From: Bigelowiella natans CCMP2755
Taxonomy: Eukaryota > Cercozoa > Chlorarachniophyceae
DNA: 64,000 bases
Direction of reading: 5' to 3'
Assembly (NCBI GenBank): GCA_000320545.1
Contig: ADNK01001509.1
Span: forward strand, 1 to 64,000
A program made the position numbers and the translations under genes. Shown here piece by piece: positions 22,009-33,406 of the stretch; within the stretch, counting starts at the first letter, position 1; every line of letters starts with the position of its first letter. Below the pieces are notes generated by a model. It did not search any database, was not told the DNA's origin, and saw only the letters and a program-made list of their open reading frames with translations.

Positions 22009-23648
22009 ATGCATTTAATAGCGTGGCTTTGAATTTTTCAATTTACACATACTTCTCCTGAAGTTTTCGCGATTGAAACATCGTCATCTAAGAAAGAAGA
22101 GACTTTAGTTATCAACAAAATGCGTTTTATGTATCATGCGATGAGTGTTCCCCATCGTGCCCCCCTGGAAAAAAGGCTAGCCAGGGAACGGAAACGCTTA
22201 ACTAGATTTGAAACCTGAAAGTTTTGCGACTGAAGATCGTTGAAGAAACGTGTTCTTTGGGCATCGGTGTCGCTCAAGCTTCCAAACACGAAAACACGCT
22301 CTACGTCGACCTGCACCAACAATAGCAGCCGCGGGATTGCCACCATCGCAAGTGAGATACCGTAGAATATGCGAGTATTATTTCACAAAAGAGTAATAGG
22401 GAAGCAAAGCTTTGAAAATAATACATGAAAAGTACGATCTCATGATGGAATTTTTGACGCTGTAGAAACACTCTTAAAAAAAACATAGCGTTCTGTGTTG
22501 TGGCTATGTTCATCTATCACGAAGCACTCAAAATCATCGGACTACATATATGGGTGGATAATCACAGCAGTAAACGAAAGCAAAAAGCACCCTTTCCTAC
22601 CGATCTTGCACTTGAGGTAGCAATCCGGGCCTGAAGGCGCGTAGCAATGGCACGTGGCAGTAGAGACCAGTTGATGACGAAGTTGTTCTCCCAGTCTATA
22701 CCATATTGCTAAGGCAACAAAGGAGGAGAATTACAGTAAGACAAGACGATGAGGAGGAGGATAATCAATAGGTTCTTGGGTTTTTTTTTTTTTTATGTTA
22801 TTCATCAGGTCTTTGTCATATAATGTAGGCATCACAGGAATAAAAATTTCCGGCTTGCATCCCCGAACTCCGAAATGAATGTTATGTCGATCCCGATGAA
22901 AGAGTAATACAAACTACTAGCTAGCAGGTTTCTACCTCTGGAAGAAATCTCTTGATTAATGAGTAGTACAACCAGGTACCGTCGATGAAAACGAAGCAGC
23001 GAAGAGGCACCGATGACGTCCAGAGCTAAGAGATATGTGACGTACAATGTATCCCGGATGATGATGATAATGATGACTATGAAGGGTCCACAATCTATGA
23101 AAGTATAACTTATAGGTAGCTAATTTATGATTGCTTACAGCGTAGCAAAACTGTCAAAAAGTAGGACAGAACGGAGGAAATAAACACCCTTCCTGCAGTC
23201 CAACACCGCCCAAAATAAAAGATTCACATCTCTCGCCCCTCACCTGAGGCTCTAATACGTCGGTGTTATCATTTGGCTTTTGGGTCTTCCTCTGGGGATT
23301 TCTATCGCTTGAGTTATAAGAGCGTCTATCTGGGGCTCTGTTCCCTCCTCGCCTTGGCGACCAATACCTTCTCCCCGTATCAAAGCTGCTTCGGGCGGAA
23401 TTTGCTCGAAGAATTGGAGGGTGCCCGGGGGAGAGCCCCGATGATGAGAATGAAAGGTGGCGAGATAGCCCTCTTCTCGCGATTGGATAACACTTGTCTT
23501 GAATAAGTGTAGGGCAAAGCGAGGAGGCGAGGCTTCTCTCGGCAGTTCTGCCGGAGAGTGAGAAATCATGTAGCCGTTGCCTTGTCTGACTCTGTTCGTT
23601 TTCCCACCAGTGGTATAACAACACTGGGAAAGCTGGAATAAGAGACAA
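18026..23648 (-). CDS. NYN ribonuclease-like protein with HTH-like segment, acidic region and C-terminal SAP domain
   Basis: NYN domains are PIN-fold RNases; SAP motifs bind DNA/chromatin. Thirteen phase-consistent exons: about 23648-23244 (Arg/Ser-rich), 22708-22601 (GIDWENNFVINW), 22310-22215 (ERVFVFGSLSD), 21518-21349 (VDIALAVELLHYA, then AVTVLGDEDFAPALC), 21231-21170 (SDFLYIWIEDILPDL), 20951-20893 (GTITHYLEKSSGQ), 20620-20576 (SSRDMGRILKHHN), 20469-20413 (SDVRSLYGGLRKL), 19942-19840, 19661-19627, 19330-18779 (Glu/Asp-rich), 18651-18608, 18470-18026 (SAP: MKVAELKSILQEKGLKVSG, stop). The acidic residues expected for catalysis are present in DWEN, VDIALA and GDEDF. The exons at 20951-19840 resemble the winged-helix (LOTUS-like) segments that accompany NYN domains. 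Introns hold poly-G, (TA)n and (GT)n tracts. The start is uncertain: a small exon near 23755 (MASREKNVLYSV) is possible but its phase does not fit. An RNA-processing role is inferred. Confidence 0.85.
20297..20342. repeat. (TA)n microsatellite in an NYN-SAP intron
   Basis: A pure TA tract between exons 20469-20413 and 19942-19840, preceded at about 20155-20240 by CTACTA/CAACTA triplets. Confidence 0.95.
21246..21281. repeat. Poly-G tract in an NYN-SAP intron
   Basis: A nearly uninterrupted G run (C on the coding strand) sits just upstream of the acceptor of exon 21231-21170. Tracts like this are prone to length errors in assemblies. Confidence 0.9.
21946..22005. repeat. (TA)n-(TG)n compound microsatellite
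   Basis: TA units pass directly into TG units inside the intron between exons 22310-22215 and 21518-21349. Confidence 0.95.
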
Positions 23649-23829
23649 ATGTACGCAAAAAGTTCAGTGAAAGCTGAAAGATCAATGCAAGTGATCGCGA
23701 GTAACCTGCAACTAGCAACAGAATAGAGCACATTCTTCTCTCTCGACGCCATGATGATGGCAGCCCCAGCTGCGCACCACAAATCATCGCAACAGCGGCC
23801 TATATGCACCGCTGCACGATGCAGGGAGG

Positions 23830-24308
23830 CGAGGGGGGGTGCAGCTCAGAGTTGCCCAGCCGAAGGGATAAAGCAAAAGAGGGGTACTTGAAGGGGAGGG
23901 CAAACTAGAACATCAGTGAATCATTCTCTGCGACAAGATGATTTCGATGTCGCAGCTTTTGAATCTTCGGCATTCTTATCTGTTCTCTACCGGAGAGCTC
24001 TCAGCCTAAAATGACCCAAGTTTCTTGCCCAGCAAAGCTATACGTGTAAGCTACGCTCGTAGCGCGATGGACGCTCCAGCTGTCGCCGAGCTTCGCAAGT
24101 CTGTTACGATAGGAATCCGGAATGTGTTTTCCCACTGCGACAACTCCTGATTGATCGACTTAGACTTCGAAGAAACATAGGGGAACTAGAGATCTGCGAC
24201 ATCATTTGTGCTCGTAGAACGCTAGAAACGCATGAGACCTACTTTCTCTAGTAACTGCCCACGTCCACGTTCCGAGCCGTCTAGCCGTCTGAGGCGGCGA
24301 AGAACTTC
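23830..24308. promoter_or_regulatory. Divergent (possibly bidirectional) promoter region
   Basis: This spacer separates the 5' side of the minus-strand NYN-SAP gene from the plus-strand EF-hand membrane protein. It has mixed composition and no microsatellite. No specific box is identified; the assignment rests on gene orientation. Confidence 0.35.
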
Positions 24309-26027
24309 GTGGGAATGAAGCTCCCAGGAGCGGTGGACTCTCCGTCGGGCGAATCTAATTCAATAGATATCAGTACCCCGACCCCGAAAACTGAAGAAAA
24401 CGTAGACTCCACCCACAGCTTTTTCGATCTGAACGAAGATGGAGAGCTGGACTACCTGGACCTCCTCTATGCTCCAGTTTTGTGCTTTTCCTGCATGGAA
24501 CTGGTCGTTGGGGTTGGTTTTAAATCTATTCCCCTCGGAGCACTACTGGGGGCGGTACTAATTATCATAGCTCTCAACATAAACTTGGCCGGTATCGTTC
24601 AGTTACATAATGGACTCAAGAGGTTCAGCGTTGACCTCTCTGAAATAATCGTGTGGACAACTCTAGGGTATACCAGCTGCATAGTTCTAGACTTCCTCGT
24701 TGTAGGTCATGGCCTCCTTGTATCTCTCAAAACCGTAGAGAACGACTACTGTGGTCGTGGGAGAGGCCGCTGTTGTCCTTTCAAAGTGAACGAGTGTTTT
24801 GTTCGATGCTCGGAGTGCATGAGTTGCTGCCTAAGGGCCACTTTCCAAGTGATATTAGCGATCCTAGGCACAATTTTACTCTGGTCAACATTTTTTATAT
24901 TCTTATCCGAAACGATAGCAGGAGTGCTTCTCACGGCTGCTTTCATCGGGATTGAAGAAACATGTGAAGCTGCAATTCCGATTGCGAGGAATGCTGTGAA
25001 TAGCACCGCCCTTGATATTATTGATTACTACGACACCTCTGGACTAAAAACTGCTGCTCAATCAGTATCAAGTCCACCTTTTAGTTTAGGAATTGCAAGC
25101 AATGTTGAACAAACTGTGGCAGATATTTCCAACCAAGCCAACTCCTATGTGGACGCTGTGGAAAGGCTGTGCGCATTGTTCGATGGGATGGCTGCCGCTT
25201 CGCAGAGAATAGCTTTTGGAGCTGTGCTAGCCATCACTGCACAAGTGATAGTTTTAATTTATCACGTCACATACTTTACTCTGTGGTGGCATGAGAACAA
25301 AAGGACACAGGAAAAGGCTAAGCGGCACATAGATCCATCGGAACCGGGTTATACTCACCCTGCGATACAGCGCGCTATTGACAACGCTGAAGCAACTAAA
25401 AAGGAGAGGATTCTAGCGAAGCTAGAAAAAATAAGAACGAAAACTGATATGATTAGGGAGTTTAATGAAATCCAGATTTCAAGATCGAACTCGCAGCTGG
25501 TGAGAAGAAGGGGGAGAAGAAAAGAGAGAAAAGCATGCCTGGAGGTTAAAATGACTGACAGTAAAAGTAGCACATGGGCATCAAGTAGATGTACAGACGG
25601 ACAAATGACTAAGATGAAGCCTGTCAATGCTAAGCCATCTCAGATTTGCAATGGAAACAAAAACTGCAGCGGTAATACAGACTCGGGGCAGAAAATAATA
25701 CCTGGAGGGGAAAACGGGAACCTTCGGTCATCAAAACCATTAGAAATAGAAGGCAATGCAACGGAAACAATTAATCATATAAACAAGGCTGAAACGATGC
25801 GCGGGGCAACTGATTCCGGAATATTGAAGGAAGATGAGGACAACAAAAAGCAAATCCAACCTCAACAAGATGGCCAGAATTCCTTACAAGAACAAACTAC
25901 AATAGAAAAGGGGAAAGGGGAAACAGCAGAGGTTACAGAGTCTAAGAAAAGGGCGGCTGTGGCCTTACTTGCGCAAAAAGGTGTGGCAGCCAACGCTGAT
26001 GACGACGACCTCTCTGAGCTTGCGTGA
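24309..26027 (+). CDS. EF-hand multi-pass membrane protein, single exon, family not recognised
   Basis: Intronless ORF of 572 residues starting at ATG 24309; a second ATG lies two codons later. Residues 40-51 form a good EF-hand loop (DLNEDGELDYLD: acidic/Asn ligands at 1, 3, 5, 7, 9, 12; Gly at 6). Hydrophobic segments follow near 53-70, 75-97 (LLGAVLIIIALNINLAGIV), 113-134, 180-215 (VILAILGTILLWSTFFIFL) and 305-327 (FGAVLAITAQVIVLIYHV). A Cys-rich hydrophilic loop (NDYCGRGRGRCCPF, ECMSCC) lies between the third and fourth. The C-terminal ~230 residues are hydrophilic, with a charged helix (ERILAKLEKIRTKTDMIREF) and a disordered tail ending DDDDLSELA. A calcium-responsive membrane protein is a fair description; a transport or channel role is not shown. 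Confidence 0.85.
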   Translation: MGMKLPGAVDSPSGESNSIDISTPTPKTEENVDSTHSFFDLNEDGELDYLDLLYAPVLCFSCMELVVGVGFKSIPLGALLGAVLIIIALNINLAGIVQLHNGLKRFSVDLSEIIVWTTLGYTSCIVLDFLVVGHGLLVSLKTVENDYCGRGRGRCCPFKVNECFVRCSECMSCCLRATFQVILAILGTILLWSTFFIFLSETIAGVLLTAAFIGIEETCEAAIPIARNAVNSTALDIIDYYDTSGLKTAAQSVSSPPFSLGIASNVEQTVADISNQANSYVDAVERLCALFDGMAAASQRIAFGAVLAITAQVIVLIYHVTYFTLWWHENKRTQEKAKRHIDPSEPGYTHPAIQRAIDNAEATKKERILAKLEKIRTKTDMIREFNEIQISRSNSQLVRRRGRRKERKACLEVKMTDSKSSTWASSRCTDGQMTKMKPVNAKPSQICNGNKNCSGNTDSGQKIIPGGENGNLRSSKPLEIEGNATETINHINKAETMRGATDSGILKEDEDNKKQIQPQQDGQNSLQEQTTIEKGKGETAEVTESKKRAAVALLAQKGVAANADDDDLSELA

Positions 26028-26029
26028 CC

Positions 26030-26915
26030 ATCCGCATGTATAAGAAAGAGTATTAGTATGTCTTTGTGCAACAATCATCAGATGGGCATAGATGCAACAA
26101 TGGGTATTATCATGAATGCATTGACGAGTACTCACGATGCACGCACACAAACGTTCACCTGCGCACTGCCATAGTAATGTTGGGGCGCACTAATAGACGA
26201 CTAGTGATAGAACATGTTCTCGCAGTGACAACACTAGGAATTTATGAACTAGCTAGGATTGAAGCTAGGTCATCCTTGTTTACAACTAGCGAGATAAAAA
26301 ATGCAACGCTTCCAGAATATCATGTGCGGGGGAGGTACGTAAGCAATGCTAGCAATGCTGGAATGCATCGTCGGCGACCTACAAATGTCTATGTTTCGCA
26401 TTTGTTACTTTTGCCACATCATGCACCCACATCTTCATTCAAAATGTTACACACATCATAGTATTGTCTAGATCTGTATGTCCCACGTTATAACGTGTAC
26501 ACAAGATTGGGATGATCATTGGAAAAATTCAATTCAATCATTACTCCTGTCTAATACTACATACATAAGAGTTGTTCTGTTGCGACTGGAGCGGTTGATC
26601 TCTTCACCATTCACCATTATAGCTTGAGCTACTTCGGGCACATCGCTAGACATGTCAACAGTACTAATATGACACATTACAGCTAGTTGCTTTATTTAAT
26701 GCTATAATAAAATACTTACGTCGTGTGCTATAGTTGAAGCACATCTATACATGCTAGGATACGCGCATGCTACACATACGATGCATACGATTCTGATATA
26801 CATGAGCAGTAGTTGTATGATAGCATTAGGACATACAATCATGCAACATATATATGAGTGGTACATCGACGTTCCATGCAAACATGTGTAATACAAGGTT
26901 TCTGCTGGAAAAATG
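26030..26915. other. Intergenic region, no gene seen
   Basis: Between the EF-hand gene's stop and the 3' end of the convergent AIG2-like gene. Sequence at 26066-26460 is open in one plus frame but has island-like words (GCTAGCAATGCTGG) and no splice or family support. Confidence 0.4.
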
Positions 26916-26918
26916 TTA

Positions 26919-28853
26919 TTACTTTTTTGGATCAATAGTTGTCTCCGTGTTTTTATCATATTCCTCACTGCTTTTACTATCGACTGCTGAAGAGGGGCGA
27001 TGTACATCTTCATTGGAATCCTGCCAAATTCTATCGTCAGAAGGAGAAAATCATTAATTAAATAATACGAGTATACCTTCGACTGTAACCAATCTCCGTT
27101 CGGAAACGCCGTGCACTTTTCCTTTTGCTCCTGTGACTTTTCCTGAGTTATCCAACAATATGTTTTTTTTCAATTTCTTCATGGGAATCAATCGTCAAAA
27201 CGACAGGCCAGCAATCAGAAGGGCAGTACCTGGAAATAGATATACGCCATAATAGTCTCCGGATTTTCTTCGGTGGGACGTGAGCTTTGGGATTGGTTTC
27301 CATCTTCCGCAACGACCGTTGCCTCTACTACCGCACGTTTATACAGCCCATGTTTCCTCCCTGGTTCATATCCTTCTATTCTGCAGTTGTGTTGTTATGA
27401 GACTGTTGATTCAATTCCTATCTGTGTCTCTAAAATCATTGAACGCTGTTCGAAACCGAGAATGTTTGTGAGAATTTACCGGTTGCACATTTGCAGTTTC
27501 TTTGCAAACAGATGGTCTTCAGGCCACGTCAGCAAGGTCCCAAACACCTATAATCCATCGCGTATCCTTAGAGGGGGGGGGGGGGGGGCGGAGTGCATAA
27601 ACTTCTGAGGCGACACCTTAGCCTCCTTTTTCTCAGTTGTGGAGCAGAAAGGGTAGAAAAGCTTTGGCTCCTGGAACAGCTAAAAGAGATGCATCAAGCT
27701 AGGATTGTTGAGCTGCGCTACAAGGACGTTCAAGTAATCTGTTCTTATGAACAACGAGGAAGAAGCGCTAAGTATGGAGCGAAGAGAAGGAAGAACTGCA
27801 CACCTCGTAGCCGGTGACAGAAGCCCTTTTCCATTTACACGAGGAATCCACGACCTTCCACTTGTCTCCTTTATTGATTAGAATTACCTGTGGAGTCATA
27901 TCAGTAGCTTACTAGTCGGGAAACTCTGACCTTCTTTTGAGTAATCCGCTCGAAGGGTTCCGTAGCTGAAAATAGCACGGACCTGAGACGTGCAAGATCA
28001 TAAGGTTTTGGACAGCAGCGCTTCTTCGATTATTGGCCTATGAATATTCGGTGTTGATTCGAGCATGAAGCACTACCGGACGGGCAAGAATATCTTTCTC
28101 CGGTTCGTTCACAGGCTGTGCAAGGGCAGTGAGTCTTCCTAAATAACATGGGCGATCATGATGACTTGCGACAAATGCCACGTTCTTATGTCGACCTATA
28201 ATCTCCATGCTTGTTTCTTGCGGAATTTGGGAGATTTCCTTGCCATAGGAATCTGCAGGATTACTTAGCATTACTTATAACCAGTTATCTCTGTTCTCCG
28301 AAGACGACTATCTGACCTCGATAGTCGTAGATGACCTCCCTCACATCTTCTCTTTCGAACGATAACGATAAGAGCGACTAAGTAGGGATAGCTCATAATC
28401 AGGTCGATCACGGCTAATTAGAAAAAGAGAAGGTGGTGCAGGGCAAGAAAGAGACGGACTGTACTTTCGCTAGCTTGGAATCCATTATCTCCAAGCTCTG
28501 TGTTCCCGAAGAATGGGCTCATTTTTAAGACTACGACAACAAAATTTGGCTGTAGGCAACGGATTGTCGATGTAAAAAGAATATTATTTTCGTATTGTTG
28601 TTTATGTTGTAGCAATGATATCATTCCGAAACAAATCTTATGTTGCAATCGGGATATGGTCTGACGCTCTCCGTCGGCACGAGAAGGAGCAATAATATTC
28701 GGCTTCCTTTCCTCGGAGAAGAATCTGTACGAGGTTTCTTTCCCTGCGACAACTAAATTGAGATATAATCCCTGTAGAAACGGAAGGCAATTTTGTCAAA
28801 AGGCGGGGGGCCTGATGCGGAGGGATCCCCGACAGCGAAAATCCACGGTTCAT
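26919..28853 (-). CDS. AIG2/gamma-glutamylcyclotransferase-like protein with extra N-terminal region
   Basis: Enzymes of this fold cyclise gamma-glutamyl groups to 5-oxoproline. Core exons with agreeing phases: 27982-27931 (AIFSYGTLRADYSKEG, the family's YGTLR start), 27865-27804 (SSCKWKRASVTGYE), 27547-27480 (VFGTLLTWPEDHLFAKKL), 27380-27230 (IEGYEPGRKHGLYKRAVVEA, then MAYIYF; the Glu of EGY fits the conserved acidic position), 27142-27077 and 27020-26919 (hydrophilic tail, TAA stop). Upstream minus-strand exons join in phase at 28038-28270 (DSYGKEISQIPQETS... donor CCG|GTAGTG) and are probably preceded by coding near 28500 (PNFVVVVLKMSPFFG) and 28650-28760 (GLYLNLVVAGKETSYRFF). I do not recognise that N-terminal part; it could be a separate gene. 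The start (ATG 28853) is tentative. Confidence 0.7.
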
Positions 28854-28864
28854 AAATCACAATA

Positions 28865-29873
28865 ATGGATCCCGTCTTTCTGCTCTGGAATGATAAAACT
28901 ATAATCCCCGACAAATGCCTACACGACAGTGGACACTATCGACAGGTATGATGTACATTGGATGGGCTAAACAGCATCCACTCACTCCGATTTCTGCTGA
29001 AGTTTGTGCAGCGATACTTGGGGGTGGACGTTGACGAGTTAGGGAAGCTGCTTTCTTCTTCCGATCTTCCTTGTATACCCCGGGATGCAAAGGAGGTGCT
29101 TTATCGAGGAAGACAGATCAGTCGGACAAATTTCTTTTTGTATGACGACTCGGACGGGAAAGGAATGCCAGTGTATTGCTACACAGGGTTCCAGGTGAAA
29201 CAAACAACTGACATGGAAAAAAATGGGTGCTGCCATGAATGCTAACGAATGTCAACATTAGTGGGCTTCGACGAAGTTCTACCAACCCGTAGAACGATTC
29301 CCAGCTGTGCATGCGATACTCAAAAAGCTCAACGCATCCATGAGGTTTTCTTCAAAACAAATCGAGTATCAGAAAGATAATCGAGAGGGGCCCAACAACA
29401 ACCCAGAACTGAGGACAGTTGGCTTCAATCACGTGGTCGGTACAAAATATGCCGATGGGAAAGATGGAATTGGATACCACATGGATAAGACCCGGTCGTT
29501 TCATGAAGGGTCGCCGATTGTGTTGCTCTCATTCGGAGTTGACAGAGAATTTCACGTGAAATGCAACCAAACAGACAAAGTTGATAGATTCGTCATGCAA
29601 AAAGGAGACATGTTCATTCTGGGATGGAACACTAACAAGATGTTTAAGCATGCACTCGTTCCTGTGAGCCAAGAGTCGGAGATTGTACGCGAACCTGAAC
29701 GTGGTTCTGACATTGGTGTCCGGACGTCTCTTTGCTTCAGAAGTATCAAGCAAAGAGAGACTAGTCATTCTCGAAAGCGAAAAATTGAAAAATCTAACGA
29801 AAAACGAATTGCTGAAGAGAAAAAAAAAAATGCAAGGAATATACGGATTGGAAGCAAGCCAAAAGGAAACTAG
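28865..29873 (+). CDS. AlkB-like 2-oxoglutarate/Fe(II) dioxygenase
   Basis: AlkB-family enzymes hydroxylate alkylated bases or residues using iron and 2-oxoglutarate. Three exons, all joined in phase 0: 28865-28945, 29003-29194 and 29262-29873, giving 294 residues, a normal size. Iron ligands are visible as HMD (His164, Asp166, in DGIGYHMDKTRSF) and His221 (FKHALVPV). The 2-oxoglutarate/substrate arginines fit Arg245 and Arg251 in GVRTSLCFRS. The conserved sheet segment IVLLSFGVDREFHVK and the turn QKGDMFILGW are also present. The C-terminus is a basic Lys/Arg-rich tail, perhaps for nuclear targeting or nucleic-acid binding. Introns are short (57 and 67 nt). Substrate (DNA, RNA or protein) cannot be told. 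Confidence 0.9.
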
Positions 29874-29879
29874 ATCATT

Positions 29880-30486
29880 AAGACTATGCAGCCGGCTCTA
29901 CATATTGCATCTGCTGCGCTTGTGCGGGTAAACAAGTAAACGCCACAAGCTCTCATGAAATTAAATATGATTGCGCATTCCTTCATGCAATTAAATGTAA
30001 TAAAGAGTAAATAACAATATTGATCCATTGGCACATCTAGATCTGCAGCTTAAATTACGCAAGTATACTTAGAAAAGGGTATTTGCTTCACAAAGCTATG
30101 GCGCACGCATGCATACAAAAACTCACCGCTAAATCATTTCAAAGCTTTCGCGATAATAAAAATGCGGAATACGCGAGCTCTGAACTGATGCGCTATGCTT
30201 CCGCAGTATACATGTAACGCTACCATTTCTTTTATTCAGCAAATACGAAATCACCGCAGTAACCACTGGTGATGGCTGGCCTGTCTCCTGTCAATCGTAG
30301 GGAATATTTCATGCACGACAGAAAACAATTTATGCAACTCTACCAATTTCTGTTGAGATTTAATAAACTTCTAATCGTAGCAAGCTTTCTGAGGACATAA
30401 AATTTATCATCGTGCAATAACGCGAATACCCTTTGCTGCTGTACATTAACAGAGATGCATATCGTCGATCGATTCTCGGTTGCCTC
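29880..30486. other. AT-rich intergenic region, no gene seen
   Basis: Convergent spacer between the AlkB-like and FkbM-like genes. It is AT-rich with stops in all frames and no microsatellite. Confidence 0.5.
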
Positions 30487-32186
30487 TCATTGGCAACGTA
30501 AGCGTGCATAGATGTAGAAATTTGAAGATAACGATGACCCGGAGGCCGACGATGACACCGTATCTTTGTCTTGACATACTCTAAAGTCGTAGCGATTGTT
30601 TGCCAGCATCCTGATAGGATAAACGTCCATCAGATGAAGATTACATTCATCTAATGGCGTATCTTTCATGATTGGACTAAAATTGTGTATCTAATCCCCC
30701 CCCCCCCCCGTTCAAATGCTGTAGTAGGAATAGCGTACTACTTTGTAATTCTTCCGATTCTTCCGGAAACATTGTGCGTCTCAATGACAAAGGCCTGGAT
30801 CTTTCCCCAGTCCTCTTTGCTCTCAATGCTCCGAAGAACATCTTCCTCAGCACCTATGGCCGATGCAGTCCCCGAATTAAAGAAAGAAAAATGGGGAGAA
30901 ATGACACATATGTGCGCGAGTGCTTTTATTCGTGATTGTGGGCATGAGTGTGCTTTTGTATGTGTGCTTTTGTGTGTGTGTGTTTGTGTGTGTGTGTGTA
31001 AAAATATATTCGTTAACTCACCTTCAACGTCGATCTTCACAAGATCGATTCTCTTAAGATCCAATCGTCTGATTACCTCCGAAAGAGTGATAACAGGACA
31101 TAACTGCGTACGAGCACATGCAGTGTAGCATGCGCGCTTGAGCGGGCCCATCTTGCTGATCTGTTGGATGGAATCAATCATTTCTCTTCGTTTGTGCGTT
31201 TTTGGTCATTGCAACCGCGCTGTATGTTGCTAACGGTGGGTGATGATAATTTTGAGAATGACGACAATCAGATAACAATCATTACCAAGCACTCTTCCTT
31301 CTCTTTCGGATGCAACGTGGAATTGCCGGTCATATTCGGATATACAGTGATTTCCATTCTTTTTCTTCGTGCCTTGGTGCCATCCCCCCCCCCCTTTTCC
31401 TTATCTGTCTTATGCCCATTCTTCTCTAAGCCGGTAGCGGCAACGGCCGCCCTGTAGGCAAATATTTGCAGCCCATTCTGTGCAAACGACGATGACGATG
31501 GCATTGTTCCATCAATCCTTTTTGGCCTCTTTTGATTTGGCATTGTCACTGCCGCGGCCATCGTCGTTGGTAACATTCTGTTCGCCTTCTCCTCCGCCCC
31601 CTCGCCCCCTTCCTCTGCTTCTTCTATGGCTACCTCCTGGGCAGCTGGCAGACCATTTGCTCGAAGATTGGCCTTGATCAAAGAGAAATTCTCGATGACG
31701 GGCTCGATCATGATAATGCGCGAGAGCGACGGTGAGTGCGATGATGATGATGATGATGATGATAACAATGGACATTCCTTCTCCTCTTCTCCCTTATCTG
31801 CCTCATCCCCCTCCCTCCCTCCTCCTCCCCCTCCTGCTGCTGCTGCAGCTGAAATACACATCTTTCGGCCTGTGTAGAGGGAGAAGAGACCCACGTGTGC
31901 GCCCACATCAATCACCTTGAAAGACAAGCACAAAGAGGACAATATCAACATCAATTGTCCCGTGCTACTCCTTACTACATACTAGCATGTTCCATGCTGC
32001 ATTGAGCAGGTGAGGGGAGGTTACCGTTGCCCCCACAGCATGATGCTGTAATCGTTGGCGTGCTAATGAAGATACAGTTGCGTCGTCTTGGGTTATACCC
32101 GTCAACCAGAAGCGATCGTAGAGCTTTTTTTGGAAGATCTCCGAGTAGATGAATGCCCCTTCTTCAGGACTGTTCAGGTCTTGCAA
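30487..32186 (-). CDS. FkbM-family SAM-dependent methyltransferase (5' end not found)
   Basis: FkbM enzymes O-methylate sugars, lipids or small molecules. Exons: about 32186-32076 (EEGAFIYSEIFQKKLYDRFW, then GITQDD), 31915-31286 (SAM motif VIDVGAHVGLFSLYTG, second strand IIMIEPVIENFSLIKANL, MTGNSTLHP), about 31157-31022 (ITLSEVIRRLDLKRIDLVKI), 30853-30742 (AEEDVLRSIESKEDWGK) and 30610-30487 (MLANNRYDF, FYIYARLRC, stop). Phases agree at each join. In exon 31915-31286 two long low-complexity stretches are inserted between core strands (Ala/Gly/Glu/Ser-rich after SLYTG; Glu- and Met-rich after NGLPAA), with a GAT/ATC triplet repeat coding a Ser run. Upstream exons must exist beyond 32186; the candidate near 32480-32330 is too weak to include. 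Confidence 0.85.
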
Positions 32187-32189
32187 GGG

Positions 32190-32272
32190 GGGGGGAGGGT
32201 GAGGGGGTTAGATATAGATATAATGCGTCCATAGATCGTGCGCGAATATTTTACGGCAAGTATAATATATAT

Positions 32273-32308
<36 letters not shown>

Positions 32309-32583
32309 GTATACAGCTTGTGTGCACTATTAGTGATAGGAGGTTGTAGGTGTGTATTCAGTAATACTGCGCACGTTTTTTTGGTTTTAAATGCAGCAAT
32401 GGGTGAAGTCGCACATAGCTTGAGGTCCCCGCACACTGGATCTCGGACTTGGACGATTTGCGGTGGTGGTAGGGGCACTGCGTGCGGATGGGCATAAGCT
32501 GTCGGTTCCGAGCTGGGTCGTTGTCTTTCAATTTTTGAGTTTGTTGTGAGTAAATGCGAGAATCGAAGTTGTTATGCTAGCGT

Positions 32584-32625
<42 letters not shown>

Positions 32626-33372
32626 AAGAATGAAAACGAGAGGAAATTGATATACACTATAAATATGTGTTTTTCGCTCCTGCTAGTTGATATACTCCTT
32701 ACTTATCCCTTTGCAGCATTCTCTCATCGGCGGAAGACATCGCCATGATAACCACCACTACCCCCACCACCACCACCACCACCACCACCACCATATCACC
32801 AGCATCAGCACAAACAAAGAAGCAAATAGCAAAAACTCCACCGAATAGCTTCATCAAGGCCAGATAAAATGCGAGAGACGGCCTCCTTCACCTGGGGAGG
32901 ATGGGGGTCGGGGGGGGATAGAGAGAAGTTTACTAACTAATCTGATGGTAGTATAGCACCTCGACCAAAGTCTTACATAGATGTGAGATAGATGTCACAT
33001 CGTCGTTTCTTGTTCACATATCTCGCATTACCCCATCCTCCATGGAGAGCTTCTTCGCAACTCGCATTGCCTGAAGAAGGAAAAAGGAGGGGAGGGGGGG
33101 GGGGGGAGGTAGGGGCACAGCGACAATATATGATGGATAAATACACGTTTGCTACATGGTATCTACAATGAGAGAGGGGCAAGCTCAATAAAAGAGAACA
33201 TGCTTCTTTTAACATTTAGACGCCAAATTTTCCATCGCTTTGCAATATCGACGCGTAATCTGGCTATTGTTTTGGTTGCTGTTGTTGTTGCCGGCTACTT
33301 GTTCTTTAAGCTTAGGATTGAAGACGGTCCCCCTTAAGATTTCGACCTGTTTTTGTCGCAGCAGTTTGTTCT

Positions 33373-33406
<34 letters not shown>

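Noticed and set aside
30685-31128. Plus-strand 147-codon ORF
   Set aside because: It is antisense to the FkbM exons and includes a translated GT repeat.
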